From Aliiroseovarius sediminilitoris (GTDB taxonomy: Bacteria > Pseudomonadota > Alphaproteobacteria > Rhodobacterales > Rhodobacteraceae): a stretch of DNA of 64,000 nt. Under the pieces are notes generated by a model. The model was given only the letters and a program-made list of their open reading frames with translations, did not search any database and had not been told where the DNA came from. Below are positions 8,216 through 16,970 of the stretch, piece after piece (the stretch's first letter is position 1; each line of letters begins with the position of its first letter). The translations under genes and the position numbers were made by a program. The DNA lies in NCBI RefSeq assembly GCF_900109955.1, contig NZ_FOJB01000001.1, forward strand, positions 1,426,001-1,490,000, in the 5' to 3' direction.

Positions 8216-8608
8216 TCACACACGGCATTCCGCGTGTTCGGCCAGATCGCCCGGGTCGTCACAGCCTGATCCGCCCGGAATGCGAGGCCGATCGCGCCCG
8301 CTGGAACCATCATCCTGACGATCATTCCGGCGGTCGTCCCTGCGGTCATCCCTGCGATCATCGCGACGGTCGTCATCGCGACGGTCGTCATCACGATCCT
8401 TATCTCGGTCGTGATCACCTCCGCGACCCCGTCCGCGCCCGCGCCGGGCAGTTTCGTAGGTGCCGTCGCCTTCGATGGCGATCGGACCGGTTTCTACGGT
8501 TGTGGTCGCGAAACCATTCCCGTCGCTGACCGAGGCGAAGGATGTGCCTGGGGATATCAGGCCCGCGCCGACGATGAACATGCTGGCAAAAAGGGTGTTG
8601 GTCTTCAT
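8216..8608 (-). CDS. Secreted Arg/Asp-repeat protein of unknown function
   Basis: I place the start at 8608 (MKTNTLFASMFIVGAG...), preceded by GGAGAG at good spacing, although the open frame extends to 8737. The 130-residue product has a clear signal peptide (about 1-24, cleavage near SFA-SV) and a short mature N-terminus. Next comes RRGRGRGRGGD, then Asp-Arg repeats (DDRR/RDDR), and a tail with GSGCDDPGD and a final Cys (AEHAECRV). The GRGRGRGGD block is shared with the neighbour at 7585. I cannot name a function; envelope or cation association is a guess. Confidence 0.7.
   Translation of the reverse strand: MKTNTLFASMFIVGAGLISPGTSFASVSDGNGFATTTVETGPIAIEGDGTYETARRGRGRGRGGDHDRDKDRDDDRRDDDRRDDRRDDRRDDRRNDRQDDGSSGRDRPRIPGGSGCDDPGDLAEHAECRV
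8328..8394. repeat. Tandem 12/15-bp repeats coding for RRDD-type units
   Basis: Imperfect copies of units like CGGTCGTC(C/A)CTG and CGACGGTCGTCATCG (plus strand) lie in tandem and in frame with the minus-strand protein, giving Arg-Arg-Asp-Asp-type repeats. All lengths are multiples of three. Confidence 0.7.
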
Positions 8609-8788
8609 GGTGCTCTCCATTGTTTGCGTCTGTGAGAGCAGTTTGTCAGGCGGTGCTTCGCACTGGTATTGACGAACGGCGCATAGATTTGCAGCAGAGG
8701 TCTGACCAGATTTCAGACCAATGTCTGATTGGTGCATAGCGGGGTCGGGGATATTGTCGCCGGGCAGGTGGCCCAGACGGAAAGACGT

Positions 8789-9670
8789 TCAGTTGCTGTC
8801 CACCAGAAGCAGGTAGGCCGCGATGGCTGAAAGGTCGCTATCGGGCAGTTGGCTGGTGTTTGCAATCACGTCCACCATTTCGCCCCCGGCTGAATCGTAT
8901 TCCGGGGTCAGGCCGGTTTTCAGATAGGCCACGATGTCGGCAGCGCTCCACCCGAGCGATGGCGCGCGCAGATCGGGCGTGCGTCCCTTCTTGCCGGGGA
9001 TTGCAGCCCCAGCCAACCATTGATCGGTCTTCATTCCGCCGAAGATGTTCCTTGGGGTATGGCATTCACCACAATGTCCCATCGCCTCGACAAGTAATCG
9101 GCCTCGCGCCTCTTGCTCGGTCAGGTTCCGGGTGATGACCCAATCCGGGTCGGTAAAAAGCAATTTCCAGCCACCAAGACTGGCGCGGATGTTGAACGGA
9201 AAACCGACCTCATGCGCACGGCTGGGCGTCTGATCTGGCTCAAGAGTCCGTAAATATGCAACCAGATCAACCACATCGGACATGTTGCCGCGCATATACG
9301 ACCCATAGGGAAAGACTGGAAAATAGTGCTGATTGTCGGGCGACGTGCCCCTAAGCACCGCAGTGGCAATCTGCTCGTCCGTCCATCCGCCGATGCCATG
9401 TTCCGGATCGGAAGAGATGTTGGGCGCATAGAAAGTACCGAAATCGGTCAAAAACGCTTTGCCACCCGGAAGGCGCGATTGATCGTCGGAGTCCGGTGCC
9501 ATGTGGCAGCTTGCACAGCCCATGGCCGCATAGACCAGCTTTCCTCGATCCAGGTCAGCTTCGAACCCCGCCAGCGCGTCAGCGGGCAAACGTTGCGGAC
9601 GCGTGATCATCAGCCCAATGGCGGCGACCACGCATCCGACAATGAATATTATCAGAATGATGCGTTTCAT
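8789..9670 (-). CDS. Membrane-anchored diheme cytochrome c
   Basis: The 293 residues have one N-terminal hydrophobic helix (about 3-23), probably an uncleaved anchor, followed by two class I cytochrome c domains. Heme sites are C52-A-S-C-H56 and C200-G-E-C-H204. The layout resembles the diheme electron-transfer subunits of periplasmic dehydrogenases. No dehydrogenase lies beside it. It probably shuttles electrons in the periplasm. It sits 24 bases downstream of the cytochrome c' gene on the same strand, so the two likely form an operon. Confidence 0.9.
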   Translation of the reverse strand: MKRIILIIFIVGCVVAAIGLMITRPQRLPADALAGFEADLDRGKLVYAAMGCASCHMAPDSDDQSRLPGGKAFLTDFGTFYAPNISSDPEHGIGGWTDEQIATAVLRGTSPDNQHYFPVFPYGSYMRGNMSDVVDLVAYLRTLEPDQTPSRAHEVGFPFNIRASLGGWKLLFTDPDWVITRNLTEQEARGRLLVEAMGHCGECHTPRNIFGGMKTDQWLAGAAIPGKKGRTPDLRAPSLGWSAADIVAYLKTGLTPEYDSAGGEMVDVIANTSQLPDSDLSAIAAYLLLVDSN

Positions 9671-9694
9671 ATGACGGTCATAAGACCTGTGCGT

Positions 9695-10174
9695 TTAGCT
9701 GTCGGGCTGACGGAAGGCCTTGTGACACGCGCCGCAGGCCCCGCCCAGGGCACCCATTGCGGCCTTCAGGGCGTCAAGATCGGTGGCCGCCGCTGTTTGC
9801 ATTGCTGTCGCGGCTTTCACCAGATCGCCTGCCTTGGTGCCAACATCGCTGCCTTCGGCCCAAATCGCTGGCAGGGCGCGGGTTTTTTCCATGCTTTCAT
9901 TATCCGTGCCGGGCAGCCAATAGCCTGACTGCGGCAGTTGGGCCAGAGTTGCGATCGTGTCCGCCGCCGCTGTGGCCGACGCCGCATCATAAGGGATTTC
10001 ATCTTTCGCCATAGCACCAAGTGTACCCAGATTGAAGGAATAGAGCGTCATGTGAGCCTGGCGCGCTTTGACCGCGGCTTCCTTCTGCGCATCGCTTATG
10101 TGGTTATCTGCATAGGCAATGGCACCGATGGCCACTCCGGCAACCGCAAGGCCTGCAATCAATGATTTCCGCAT
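9695..10174 (-). CDS. Cytochrome c' (class II cytochrome c)
   Basis: The 159 residues have a signal peptide (about 1-22, cleavage near AYA-DN) and a four-helix-bundle type sequence. A single heme-binding site lies at the C-terminus (C147-G-A-C-H151), which is diagnostic for class II cytochromes. Cytochromes c' are periplasmic, usually five-coordinate, and bind NO and CO; in several proteobacteria they protect against NO. It is the first gene of a two-gene set with the diheme cytochrome and is divergent from a LysR gene 104 bases away. Confidence 0.88.
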   Translation of the reverse strand: MRKSLIAGLAVAGVAIGAIAYADNHISDAQKEAAVKARQAHMTLYSFNLGTLGAMAKDEIPYDAASATAAADTIATLAQLPQSGYWLPGTDNESMEKTRALPAIWAEGSDVGTKAGDLVKAATAMQTAAATDLDALKAAMGALGGACGACHKAFRQPDS

Positions 10175-10278
10175 GTCTGAGCTCCTTCATCTGGTAAATT
10201 GCGAATGGACTTGCGGAAAGGATAGCTGTTCGGAAATATGGTAACAGTTAGTATTTTTGCGCTGTAGGGTATTAAAAA

Positions 10279-11136
10279 ATGCACAACGAAAATTGGGATG
10301 ATCTGCGCTATGTGCTCGCGGTTGCGGAAACCGGGTCGGTGTTGCAGGCGGCGAAGCGGTTGGGTGTCAACCACGCGACCGTGCTGCGGCATCTCGCAGC
10401 GTTTGAAGACCGCCATGGCCTTCCGGTGTTCGAGCGGACGCCGAACGGATATCGTGTTCTGGCTGATCGCGAGCATATTATCCGTGCCGCACAGACGGCC
10501 GCTGCGGCGATAAACGAAGTCGCGCGTTTGGCCGGGGGCGGGGAACGCGGCGCGATGAAAGGAACGGTCAGGATCACCTCGACCGATACGCTGTGCGCGC
10601 TGGTCTTGCCGCGCATCACCCGCGCGATCAACTCCGACAGTCAGGACTTGAACATGACACTGCTGAGCAGCAACACCCATCTCGACCTGATCCGGGAGCA
10701 AGCACATATCATTGTGCGGCCGTCGCTGACAATCGCGGATGATCTGGTCGGGGTGGCGGCCTGCGAAATCGGCTTTGCCGCCTATGCCACGGACAACACC
10801 AACGGCGAATGGTTGGGCTTGTCGGGACCGCTGACCCGGTCCGTTGTGGGCGCTTGGATGGCTGAAAACATAGGCCCTGAGCACCTGACCACGGCATCAG
10901 ACAGCTTTCTGACACTTGCAGCCTTGGCCGCGATGGGGGCGGGGGTTGCAATGTTGCCTTGTTTTGTCGGCGATCTGCATCGCGACCTTGTCCGCCAGAA
11001 GTCCAAGGCACCCCATCTGCGCTCGCCGCTTTGGGTGGCGCGCCATGTCGACACCATCCAGACCGCGCCGATGCGAGAGGTCGAGGGCCAACTGAGCGAC
11101 CGTTTAGCCCGCCAGCGCGATAGCTTGCTGGGCTAG
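10279..11136 (+). CDS. LysR-family transcriptional regulator
   Basis: The 285 residues have an N-terminal winged helix-turn-helix (about 4-63: WDDLRYVLAVAETGSVLQAAKRLGVNHATVLRHL, then FERTPNGY). A substrate-binding-like effector domain (about 90-285) follows. It is divergently transcribed from the cytochrome c'/diheme cytochrome pair, the arrangement typical for a LysR protein controlling its neighbour. The effector is unknown. No clear T-N11-A site could be fixed in the 104-base gap. Confidence 0.9.
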   Translation: MHNENWDDLRYVLAVAETGSVLQAAKRLGVNHATVLRHLAAFEDRHGLPVFERTPNGYRVLADREHIIRAAQTAAAAINEVARLAGGGERGAMKGTVRITSTDTLCALVLPRITRAINSDSQDLNMTLLSSNTHLDLIREQAHIIVRPSLTIADDLVGVAACEIGFAAYATDNTNGEWLGLSGPLTRSVVGAWMAENIGPEHLTTASDSFLTLAALAAMGAGVAMLPCFVGDLHRDLVRQKSKAPHLRSPLWVARHVDTIQTAPMREVEGQLSDRLARQRDSLLG

Positions 11137-11380
11137 GCTGTACTCTATCTGCTCTGGCGTGTTTGCAAACGCAACATTCGATGAACATTGAGGATTTCGT
11201 ATGCTGTCCTGTGCTTTGCGGCCTGGATGAACGATGTCATGCTGGCCTCGGTGCCTGAGAGCATCCGGATCATCCGGCAGCAAGACGGATGGACCGACGT
11301 CACATCTCGACGTCATCAATCAAGATGAGCGTGTATGTCCAATCATCAGAAACAAATGAACAATACCTGTAGGAAAGAAG

Positions 11381-11455
11381 TGGCAGCCCGTAGGGGAATC
11401 GAACCCCTCTTTCCAGGTTGAAAACCTGGCGTCCTAACCGATAGACGAACGGGCC
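11381..11455 (-). tRNA. tRNA-Glu (anticodon UUC)
   Basis: Read on the minus strand this gives a complete cloverleaf. The 7-bp acceptor stem GGCCCGT/ACGGGCT has one G-U. The anticodon arm is CCAGG-TTTTCAA-CCTGG with anticodon TTC, and the T-loop is GGTTCGATTCC. The discriminator is G, and CCA is encoded. Confidence 0.96.
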
Positions 11456-11546
11456 ACTCTGTCAGTGAGGGGGTTCTAAGAGAAAGGTTGGGGCCGTGCA
11501 AGAGGGTTTTTCAGCTTTTTTGAAAAAACTGGAAGGCCCATGAAAA

Positions 11547-13295
11547 TCAGGCTTTTGCGGCATCTTCCAGGCGCAATTGGGGGCTGGAGCGGCCTTGCCA
11601 TTGGTTGATCTCCAGCCGCCCTGCAAGATGAAATCGCTGGCCCCCGTGTTGCTCCAGCATTGGGCCGAGGGGGCTATCGAATGCACCGAATGCGATGGCA
11701 TCAAGACGGGTGCCCATCCCGTCTCCAAAGCTGATTTTCAGGTGGTTCTGACCGACCCGTTTGGCAAACAGGATCTGCACATCTGGAAACGCGAAGCGCG
11801 GGGCGGGGGCTGAGGCACCGAACGGCCCGGCTTCCTCAAGTTTCTCGATCAGATCGACGGTTGCACCGGATGGCATCAAAAGCCCGTCGATTATCAGGTC
11901 AGCCGCACCAAGCTCACCGGCACCCTGCTTGGCAAGCAGGCTGGACAGCCGCTCCATCGCCGGGTGCAACTGATCGCGGGTCAGGCTCAGCCCTGCTGCC
12001 ATTTTGTGACCCCCGCCCTTGGAGATCAGGCCGTCGGAAGCCAGCCGCTGAATGGCGGCCCCAAGATCAATGCCGCTGACGGACCGACCCGACCCCTTGC
12101 CGTCGTCACCATCGAAGCCGATCACAACTGCGGGGCGGTTGGTGGATTCTTTCAGGCGGCTGGCGACGATGCCGACGACGCCGGGGTGCCAACCGTCGGC
12201 GGCAGCCCAGACCAGCGGGGTGTCCAGCCCGCGATCTTCGGCCTGCGCCATGGCCGCATCCTGCACGCGGGCTTCAATCTCGCGCCGTTCAGCGTTGAGT
12301 TCGTTCAGCTTTTCTGCGATCGACCGGGCTTCGTTTATATCCGTGGTCGACAGAAGTCGCGCACCAAGGTCAGCCTTGCCGATGCGCCCGCCGGCGTTCA
12401 CGCGCGGCCCCATCAGATACCCCAGATGATAGGCGCGAGGGGCTTCGTTCAGGCCCGCCACATCAGCCAGTGCCACCATGCCGGGTCGCGCCCGGCGGGC
12501 CATGATCTTCAACCCTTGCCGCACAAAGGCGCGGTTGGCATCGGTCAGAGGGGCGACATCGGCAACTGTTCCCAGCGCGACAAGATCCAGCATCGAAATC
12601 AGATCGGGTCCGTCGCGTCCGGCTTCACGTAAGCAACGACCCAGTTCGACCAGAAGCAGGAAGACAACGCCAGCGGCACAGAGATATCCGGGGGCACTGG
12701 CCTCGTCCTGTCGGTTTGGATTCACCACGGCATTGGCGTCGGGCAGGGTTTCACCGCCCAAGTGGTGATCCAGCACAACCACATCGGCACCGGCCGCGCG
12801 GGCGGCGGCGATAGGCTCGAAACTCAGCGTGCCGCAATCGACGCAGATGATCAGGTGGTGTTCCCGCGCCAAATCCTGCATCGCGGGCACGTTGGGACCA
12901 TAACCTTCGTCGATCCGGTCGGGGATATACAGCGTTACACCGCGACCGAAGAAGCGAAACCAGTCGGTCAACAGGGCTGCCGAGGTCGCACCATCGACAT
13001 CGTAATCGGCAAAGATCGCGACCCGCTCGTTCTGATCCAGTGCGTGCAAAACACGAGTGGCGGCGGCTTCCATATCTTTCAGCTTGCGCGGATCGGGCAG
13101 CAGATCCCGCAGGGTGGGGTCCAGAAACCCCGCCGTTTCCTCGGGTGCAACACCGCGTCGCGCCAGCACCGTGCACAATGGGCCGGGCAGGCCGGAATGT
13201 TGTTCAAGCGTCTCGGCCTGTCGGCTCACCTCGGTCGAGGGGCCAATCCAGTGGCGACCGGTGATTGAACTGTCCACCCCCAGAAAACTGCCCAT
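11547..13295 (-). CDS. recJ: Single-stranded-DNA-specific exonuclease RecJ
   Basis: RecJ is a 5'-3' ssDNA exonuclease in RecF-pathway recombination and mismatch repair. The 582-residue protein shows DHH motifs DYDVDGATS and DHHLGGE, a CVDCGT segment, and the DHHA1 signature GGHKMAAG. An OB-type C-terminal part follows. I prefer the start ATG at 13295 (MGSFLGVD), preceded by AGGGGTG, over the GTG at 13316. It follows glpX on the same strand after a short gap, an order common in Rhodobacteraceae (hom, glpX, recJ). Confidence 0.95.
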   Translation of the reverse strand: MGSFLGVDSSITGRHWIGPSTEVSRQAETLEQHSGLPGPLCTVLARRGVAPEETAGFLDPTLRDLLPDPRKLKDMEAAATRVLHALDQNERVAIFADYDVDGATSAALLTDWFRFFGRGVTLYIPDRIDEGYGPNVPAMQDLAREHHLIICVDCGTLSFEPIAAARAAGADVVVLDHHLGGETLPDANAVVNPNRQDEASAPGYLCAAGVVFLLLVELGRCLREAGRDGPDLISMLDLVALGTVADVAPLTDANRAFVRQGLKIMARRARPGMVALADVAGLNEAPRAYHLGYLMGPRVNAGGRIGKADLGARLLSTTDINEARSIAEKLNELNAERREIEARVQDAAMAQAEDRGLDTPLVWAAADGWHPGVVGIVASRLKESTNRPAVVIGFDGDDGKGSGRSVSGIDLGAAIQRLASDGLISKGGGHKMAAGLSLTRDQLHPAMERLSSLLAKQGAGELGAADLIIDGLLMPSGATVDLIEKLEEAGPFGASAPAPRFAFPDVQILFAKRVGQNHLKISFGDGMGTRLDAIAFGAFDSPLGPMLEQHGGQRFHLAGRLEINQWQGRSSPQLRLEDAAKA

Positions 13296-13354
13296 ATGCA
13301 CCCCTGATCCTTGCACGGCTCCGTCTCAATATGCGCCTCCGCGCGTTCCTGACC

Positions 13355-14326
13355 CTAGCTCGCTGTGACCGGGTTGCGATAGATCATGCGGCGCACCGAA
13401 CCGGTTTTCGACCGCATCAGAATGGTTTCGGTGGTCAGAAAGCCGGGTTCGCGCTTGATCCCCGACACGATCGAACCATCGGTGACGCCTGTCGCCGCGA
13501 AAATCACATCCGCCGTGACCATTTCGTCGCGGGTATAGATGCGGTCCAGATCCGTGATGCCGGCTTTGGCTGCGCGGCCCCGTTCGTCATCATTGCGGAA
13601 CGTCAACTGGCCCCACATCTGCCCTCCCATGCATTTCAGGGCCGAGGCCGCCAGCACACCTTCGGGTGCGCCACCGCTGCCCATGTACATGTCAATGCCG
13701 GTGATATCGGCTTCGGCGCAGTGGATGACACCGGCCACGTCGCCATCGGTGATCAGCCGGATCGCAGCGCCGGTCGAACGGATGCTTTCGATCATGTCCT
13801 CATGGCGGGGGCGTTCCAGCACACAGACAGTAATATCGGCCATATCGCAGCCTCGCGCCTTGGCCAGTGCCTTGACGCGGTCGGCAGGTGACATATCCAT
13901 GCTGACCACATCTTTCGGATAGCCCGGCCCGATGGCCAGCTTTTCCATGTAGACATCCGGGGCGTGCAAAAGCGTCCCGCGCGGCGCCATGGCGATCACG
14001 GTCAGGGCATTGGGCATATCCTTCGCGGTCAATGTGGTGCCTTCCAGTGGGTCAAGCGCGATGTCCACGGCGGGGCCATCGCCGGTGCCGACCTCTTCGC
14101 CGATATAAAGCATCGGTGCTTCATCCCGTTCGCCTTCGCCAATCACCACGGTGCCGTGGATGTCCAAAAGATTCAGCTGATCGCGCATCGCGTTGACGGC
14201 AGCCTGGTCTGCGGCTTTCTCGTCCCCACGTCCGACAAGATTTGCGCTGGCCATGGCGGCCGCCTCTGATACACGGGCCAGACCGAGCGAGAGCATGCGG
14301 TCCAGAAAAACGACTTTATCGGCCAT
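13355..14326 (-). CDS. glpX: Class II fructose-1,6-bisphosphatase GlpX
   Basis: GlpX hydrolyses fructose-1,6-bisphosphate to fructose-6-phosphate in gluconeogenesis. The 323 residues begin MADKVVFLDRML and carry the metal-site motifs GEGERDEAPML and DPLEGTT, plus SGGAPEGVLAA. The start at 14326 has AAGGA upstream; the longer frame to 14587 runs antisense through the ceramidase remnant and is rejected. It is upstream of recJ on the same strand. Confidence 0.95.
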   Translation of the reverse strand: MADKVVFLDRMLSLGLARVSEAAAMASANLVGRGDEKAADQAAVNAMRDQLNLLDIHGTVVIGEGERDEAPMLYIGEEVGTGDGPAVDIALDPLEGTTLTAKDMPNALTVIAMAPRGTLLHAPDVYMEKLAIGPGYPKDVVSMDMSPADRVKALAKARGCDMADITVCVLERPRHEDMIESIRSTGAAIRLITDGDVAGVIHCAEADITGIDMYMGSGGAPEGVLAASALKCMGGQMWGQLTFRNDDERGRAAKAGITDLDRIYTRDEMVTADVIFAATGVTDGSIVSGIKREPGFLTTETILMRSKTGSVRRMIYRNPVTAS

Positions 14327-14409
14327 GGGGTAATCCTTACTTTCAATGTTTGACCACGGGTTTAGTGCCGACACGGGGCAGGGGCAAGGGACTTGCGCGG
14401 TTTCACCAC

Positions 14410-15138
14410 TTACCCCGGCCTTGCGACGGGGCTGCGAATGAGGCCCTGGAACAGCAGCGCGATCATCGTACCGTTCAGGATGTGCCAGATGAAAAGTGTG
14501 CCCAGCGGCCAGATTTCGTACAGGTGCATGTCCAGCGTGCGCAGGGTCAGTGATACCATGAACGCGCCAGCGGCGGCCACGACCCATGGCGCAATCGGGT
14601 GGCCCTTGCGGCGGCTAAGCGCGGCGAAGGCCAGCAGGGCAAGAACTGCGGGCAGATATTGCTCGGACCCGTTCAGGATCGGATATGCCGGGGCGGATGA
14701 ACCATCCGCATCCAGCGCCGCAGCGGGCGAATTACTGGTCTGGCTGCCGCTGCCATCGCCACCAAAGGCAAACAAAATGGCGACAAGGCCCACGGCGACG
14801 GTCAGCCCGATTCCGATACGACCGGGTCGGGCGCCGCCGATCCGGTGGATGGCGACCAGCATGAACAGCGCGACAAGGGTCCAGATCGGGATCATATCAG
14901 CCAAGCTGGACCATGCATTGGCGAAGGTATGAAACAGGAAGCTGCCCAGCCCGACCAAAGCTGCCAACGCAATCAGAAACATGGTGGTGGCGTCGGTGCG
15001 ACCGCGCTTTCGGGCTTCGACCCAGCCCCAGCCAGCGGCGACGAAAAAGGTCAGGTTCGACAGGGCGTTCTAGGGTTCGGACCAGAACTCCGGCCCGGTG
15101 CGTTCGCAATAGATGTCGACGGCGGCGAACCGGTCCAT
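14410..15138 (-). pseudogene. Ceramidase-family (CREST) membrane protein interrupted by an in-frame TAG
   Basis: One continuous frame starts at the ATG at 15138 (MDRFAAVDIYCERTGPEFWSEP) and would give about 242 residues. Codon 23 is TAG (15072-15070) in the place where homologues have a small or aliphatic residue before NALSN. Downstream the frame is intact and shows the CREST hydrolase marks: GLGSFLFHT (S and H), several membrane segments, and FIWHILNG with paired His-type spacing. A restart at the ATG at 14982 would lose the first membrane helix. Either a recent nonsense mutation or a sequencing error explains this. It lies between hom and glpX. Confidence 0.75.
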
Positions 15139-15146
15139 TGAGGTGC

Positions 15147-16451
15147 CTAGACCTTTTCGATGCGAATGGCGACCGGTTCGCCTTCGACCACGTTGGTCTT
15201 GGCCAGCCCAACCAACGCCGTGTCCAGCGCGTCGCGGGTGCATTTATGGGTCACGATCAGCACAGGGGCCAGTTTCTGGTCATGGCTGATCTGGCGCATC
15301 CGGTCGATCGAGATCCCCGCATCGCCCAAAACGGCCGCCACCTTCGCCAGCGCGCCGGGTTTGTCCAGCAGCACCATACGCAGATAGAACGGAGCAGGTT
15401 TCATCGCTTTCACACCCGTCACCGGGCGCAGCGTGTTCGCGGGTTGCCCGAAGGTCGGGATGCGCAAACCACGCGCAATGTCCATCACGTCACCCATCAC
15501 CGCGCTTGCCGTCGGGCCTTCGCCCGCACCGGGGCCGCGCAGCACCACTTGTTCAATTGCGTCGCCCTCGACCACGACCATATTGGTGCCGCCTTCCAAC
15601 TGCCCCAGCGGAGAGCTGTCGGGCACTAGGCATGGTGTCATGCGTTGTTCCAGCCCGCGACCTGTCATCTGCGCCACGCCCAGAAGCTTGATGCGATAGC
15701 CCATTTCGGCGGCGTGTTCGATGTCTTCCAACTGGATGCGCTGGATGCCCTCAAGTTCGACCGCGTCGAAATTGACTTGTGTGCCGAATGCGATCGAGGA
15801 CAGGATTGCCAGCTTGTGGCCCGCATCAATGCCACCCACATCAAGGTTCGGGTCGGCCTCAAGATAGCCCAACTCGGCGCATTCCTCGAACAAGGCATTA
15901 TAGCCACGCCCGGTGGCTTGCATCTGGGTCAGGATGTAGTTGCAGGTGCCGTTCATGACGCCCATGACGCGGCTGATCTCGTTGCCTGCCAGCCCCTCGG
16001 TCAGGGCCTTGATGATCGGGATGCCCCCTGCGACAGAGGCTTCATAACGCAGACGCACGCCCGCAGCTTCAGCGGCCAGAGCCAGTTCCTGCCCGTGATG
16101 GGCCAAAAGTGCCTTGTTGGCGGTTACAATGTCTTTGCCTGCGGAAATCGCTGCTTTGCAAGCGTCCTTGGCGGGGCCTTCGTGACCGCCCATCAATTCA
16201 ACGAATACGTCAATATCATCGCGCTTTGCCAGTGCGACCGGGTCGTCTTCCCACGCGTAATCCGACAGATCGACGCCGCGATCCTTGTCGCGCGACCGGG
16301 CTGAAACAGCGGTGATCGCAATTGGTCGCCCGGCACGATCTTCCAGCAAAGCGGCCTGACGGCGAATGATCTTGATCACACCAATGCCGACGGTGCCAAG
16401 ACCTGCAATCCCAAGACGCAGGGGGGGGCGCAGGGGGCTGTTGTCACTCAT
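15147..16451 (-). CDS. hom: Homoserine dehydrogenase
   Basis: Homoserine dehydrogenase reduces aspartate semialdehyde to homoserine for Thr and Met synthesis. The 434 residues contain an N-terminal Rossmann motif (GIAGLGTVGIGV, about 14-25), the catalytic region with VTANKALLA, the family signature region GGIPIIKAL and MGVMNGTCNYIL, and a C-terminal ACT domain (about 350-430) for amino-acid feedback. No kinase domain is fused. It is 8 bases upstream of the ceramidase remnant on the same strand. Confidence 0.96.
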   Translation of the reverse strand: MSDNSPLRPPLRLGIAGLGTVGIGVIKIIRRQAALLEDRAGRPIAITAVSARSRDKDRGVDLSDYAWEDDPVALAKRDDIDVFVELMGGHEGPAKDACKAAISAGKDIVTANKALLAHHGQELALAAEAAGVRLRYEASVAGGIPIIKALTEGLAGNEISRVMGVMNGTCNYILTQMQATGRGYNALFEECAELGYLEADPNLDVGGIDAGHKLAILSSIAFGTQVNFDAVELEGIQRIQLEDIEHAAEMGYRIKLLGVAQMTGRGLEQRMTPCLVPDSSPLGQLEGGTNMVVVEGDAIEQVVLRGPGAGEGPTASAVMGDVMDIARGLRIPTFGQPANTLRPVTGVKAMKPAPFYLRMVLLDKPGALAKVAAVLGDAGISIDRMRQISHDQKLAPVLIVTHKCTRDALDTALVGLAKTNVVEGEPVAIRIEKV

Positions 16452-16564
16452 GTCGCTCTCCGTCGGCTGTAAAATTGTTCAGCGACGTGTAGCCAATGGC
16501 CGTCCGTGGTGCAATCCACCGGTGCGTGGTTGATGGAAATTTCTGAGACAGCCGGATCGGCCTA

Positions 16565-16849
16565 TCAGGGGGTCAACGCATCCTGCATCTGATCTTCGGT
16601 CTCTTCATCGACCACAGACGTGCCGCGCAGCGCGTCTGCGCGCGCGCGCAGATCGGCGGCACGGGCAGCCAATTCGTCAATCCCTTCATCCCCCGGCTGC
16701 GTTTCGACCTGCGCCTGAATTTCGCTGACCGGCACGATTTTGGGGAACGGTGCGTTGGCGGCAGCATCGGCCGGAAAATCGGGGGCCGCGGCACAAGCGA
16801 CCAATCCGCTGGGCAGAAGTGCTGCAAGGATGATCTGGCGCAGGGGCAT
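16565..16849 (-). CDS. Small lipoprotein of unknown function
   Basis: The 94 residues have a lipoprotein signal (about 1-19) ending in the lipobox LVAC, so the mature N-terminus should be a lipidated Cys. The short mature part is acidic, with a helical Ala/Arg-rich stretch (DELAARAADLRARADALRG). It lies just upstream of hom on the same strand, with a 113-base gap, and faces away from the TetR gene. I recognise no domain. Confidence 0.75.
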   Translation of the reverse strand: MPLRQIILAALLPSGLVACAAAPDFPADAAANAPFPKIVPVSEIQAQVETQPGDEGIDELAARAADLRARADALRGTSVVDEETEDQMQDALTP

Positions 16850-16942
16850 CGGCGTCTCCTGTTACATGCCCGAAGGGCTGGGGCGACCTTAGCTATGTGA
16901 CCCCGGTGCCGCAAGATGGTGCGGGATGGATTGGGATTGATT

Positions 16943-16956
16943 TGAACGATCGTTCA
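16943..16956. promoter_or_regulatory. Perfect 14-bp palindrome, probable TetR operator
   Basis: TGAACGATCGTTCA is a perfect inverted repeat ending 14 bases before the TetR gene's ATG. Size and symmetry fit a TetR/AcrR dimer site, so autorepression is likely. The divergent lipoprotein gene starts 94 bases away and could be controlled too. Confidence 0.6.
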
Positions 16957-16970
16957 GTTATCAAGGGGCC

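Noticed and set aside
11490-11545. Rho-independent terminator of recJ
   Set aside because: Only an A/T-run near-palindrome (TTTTTT-G-AAAAAA) is seen, without a GC stem; not convincing.
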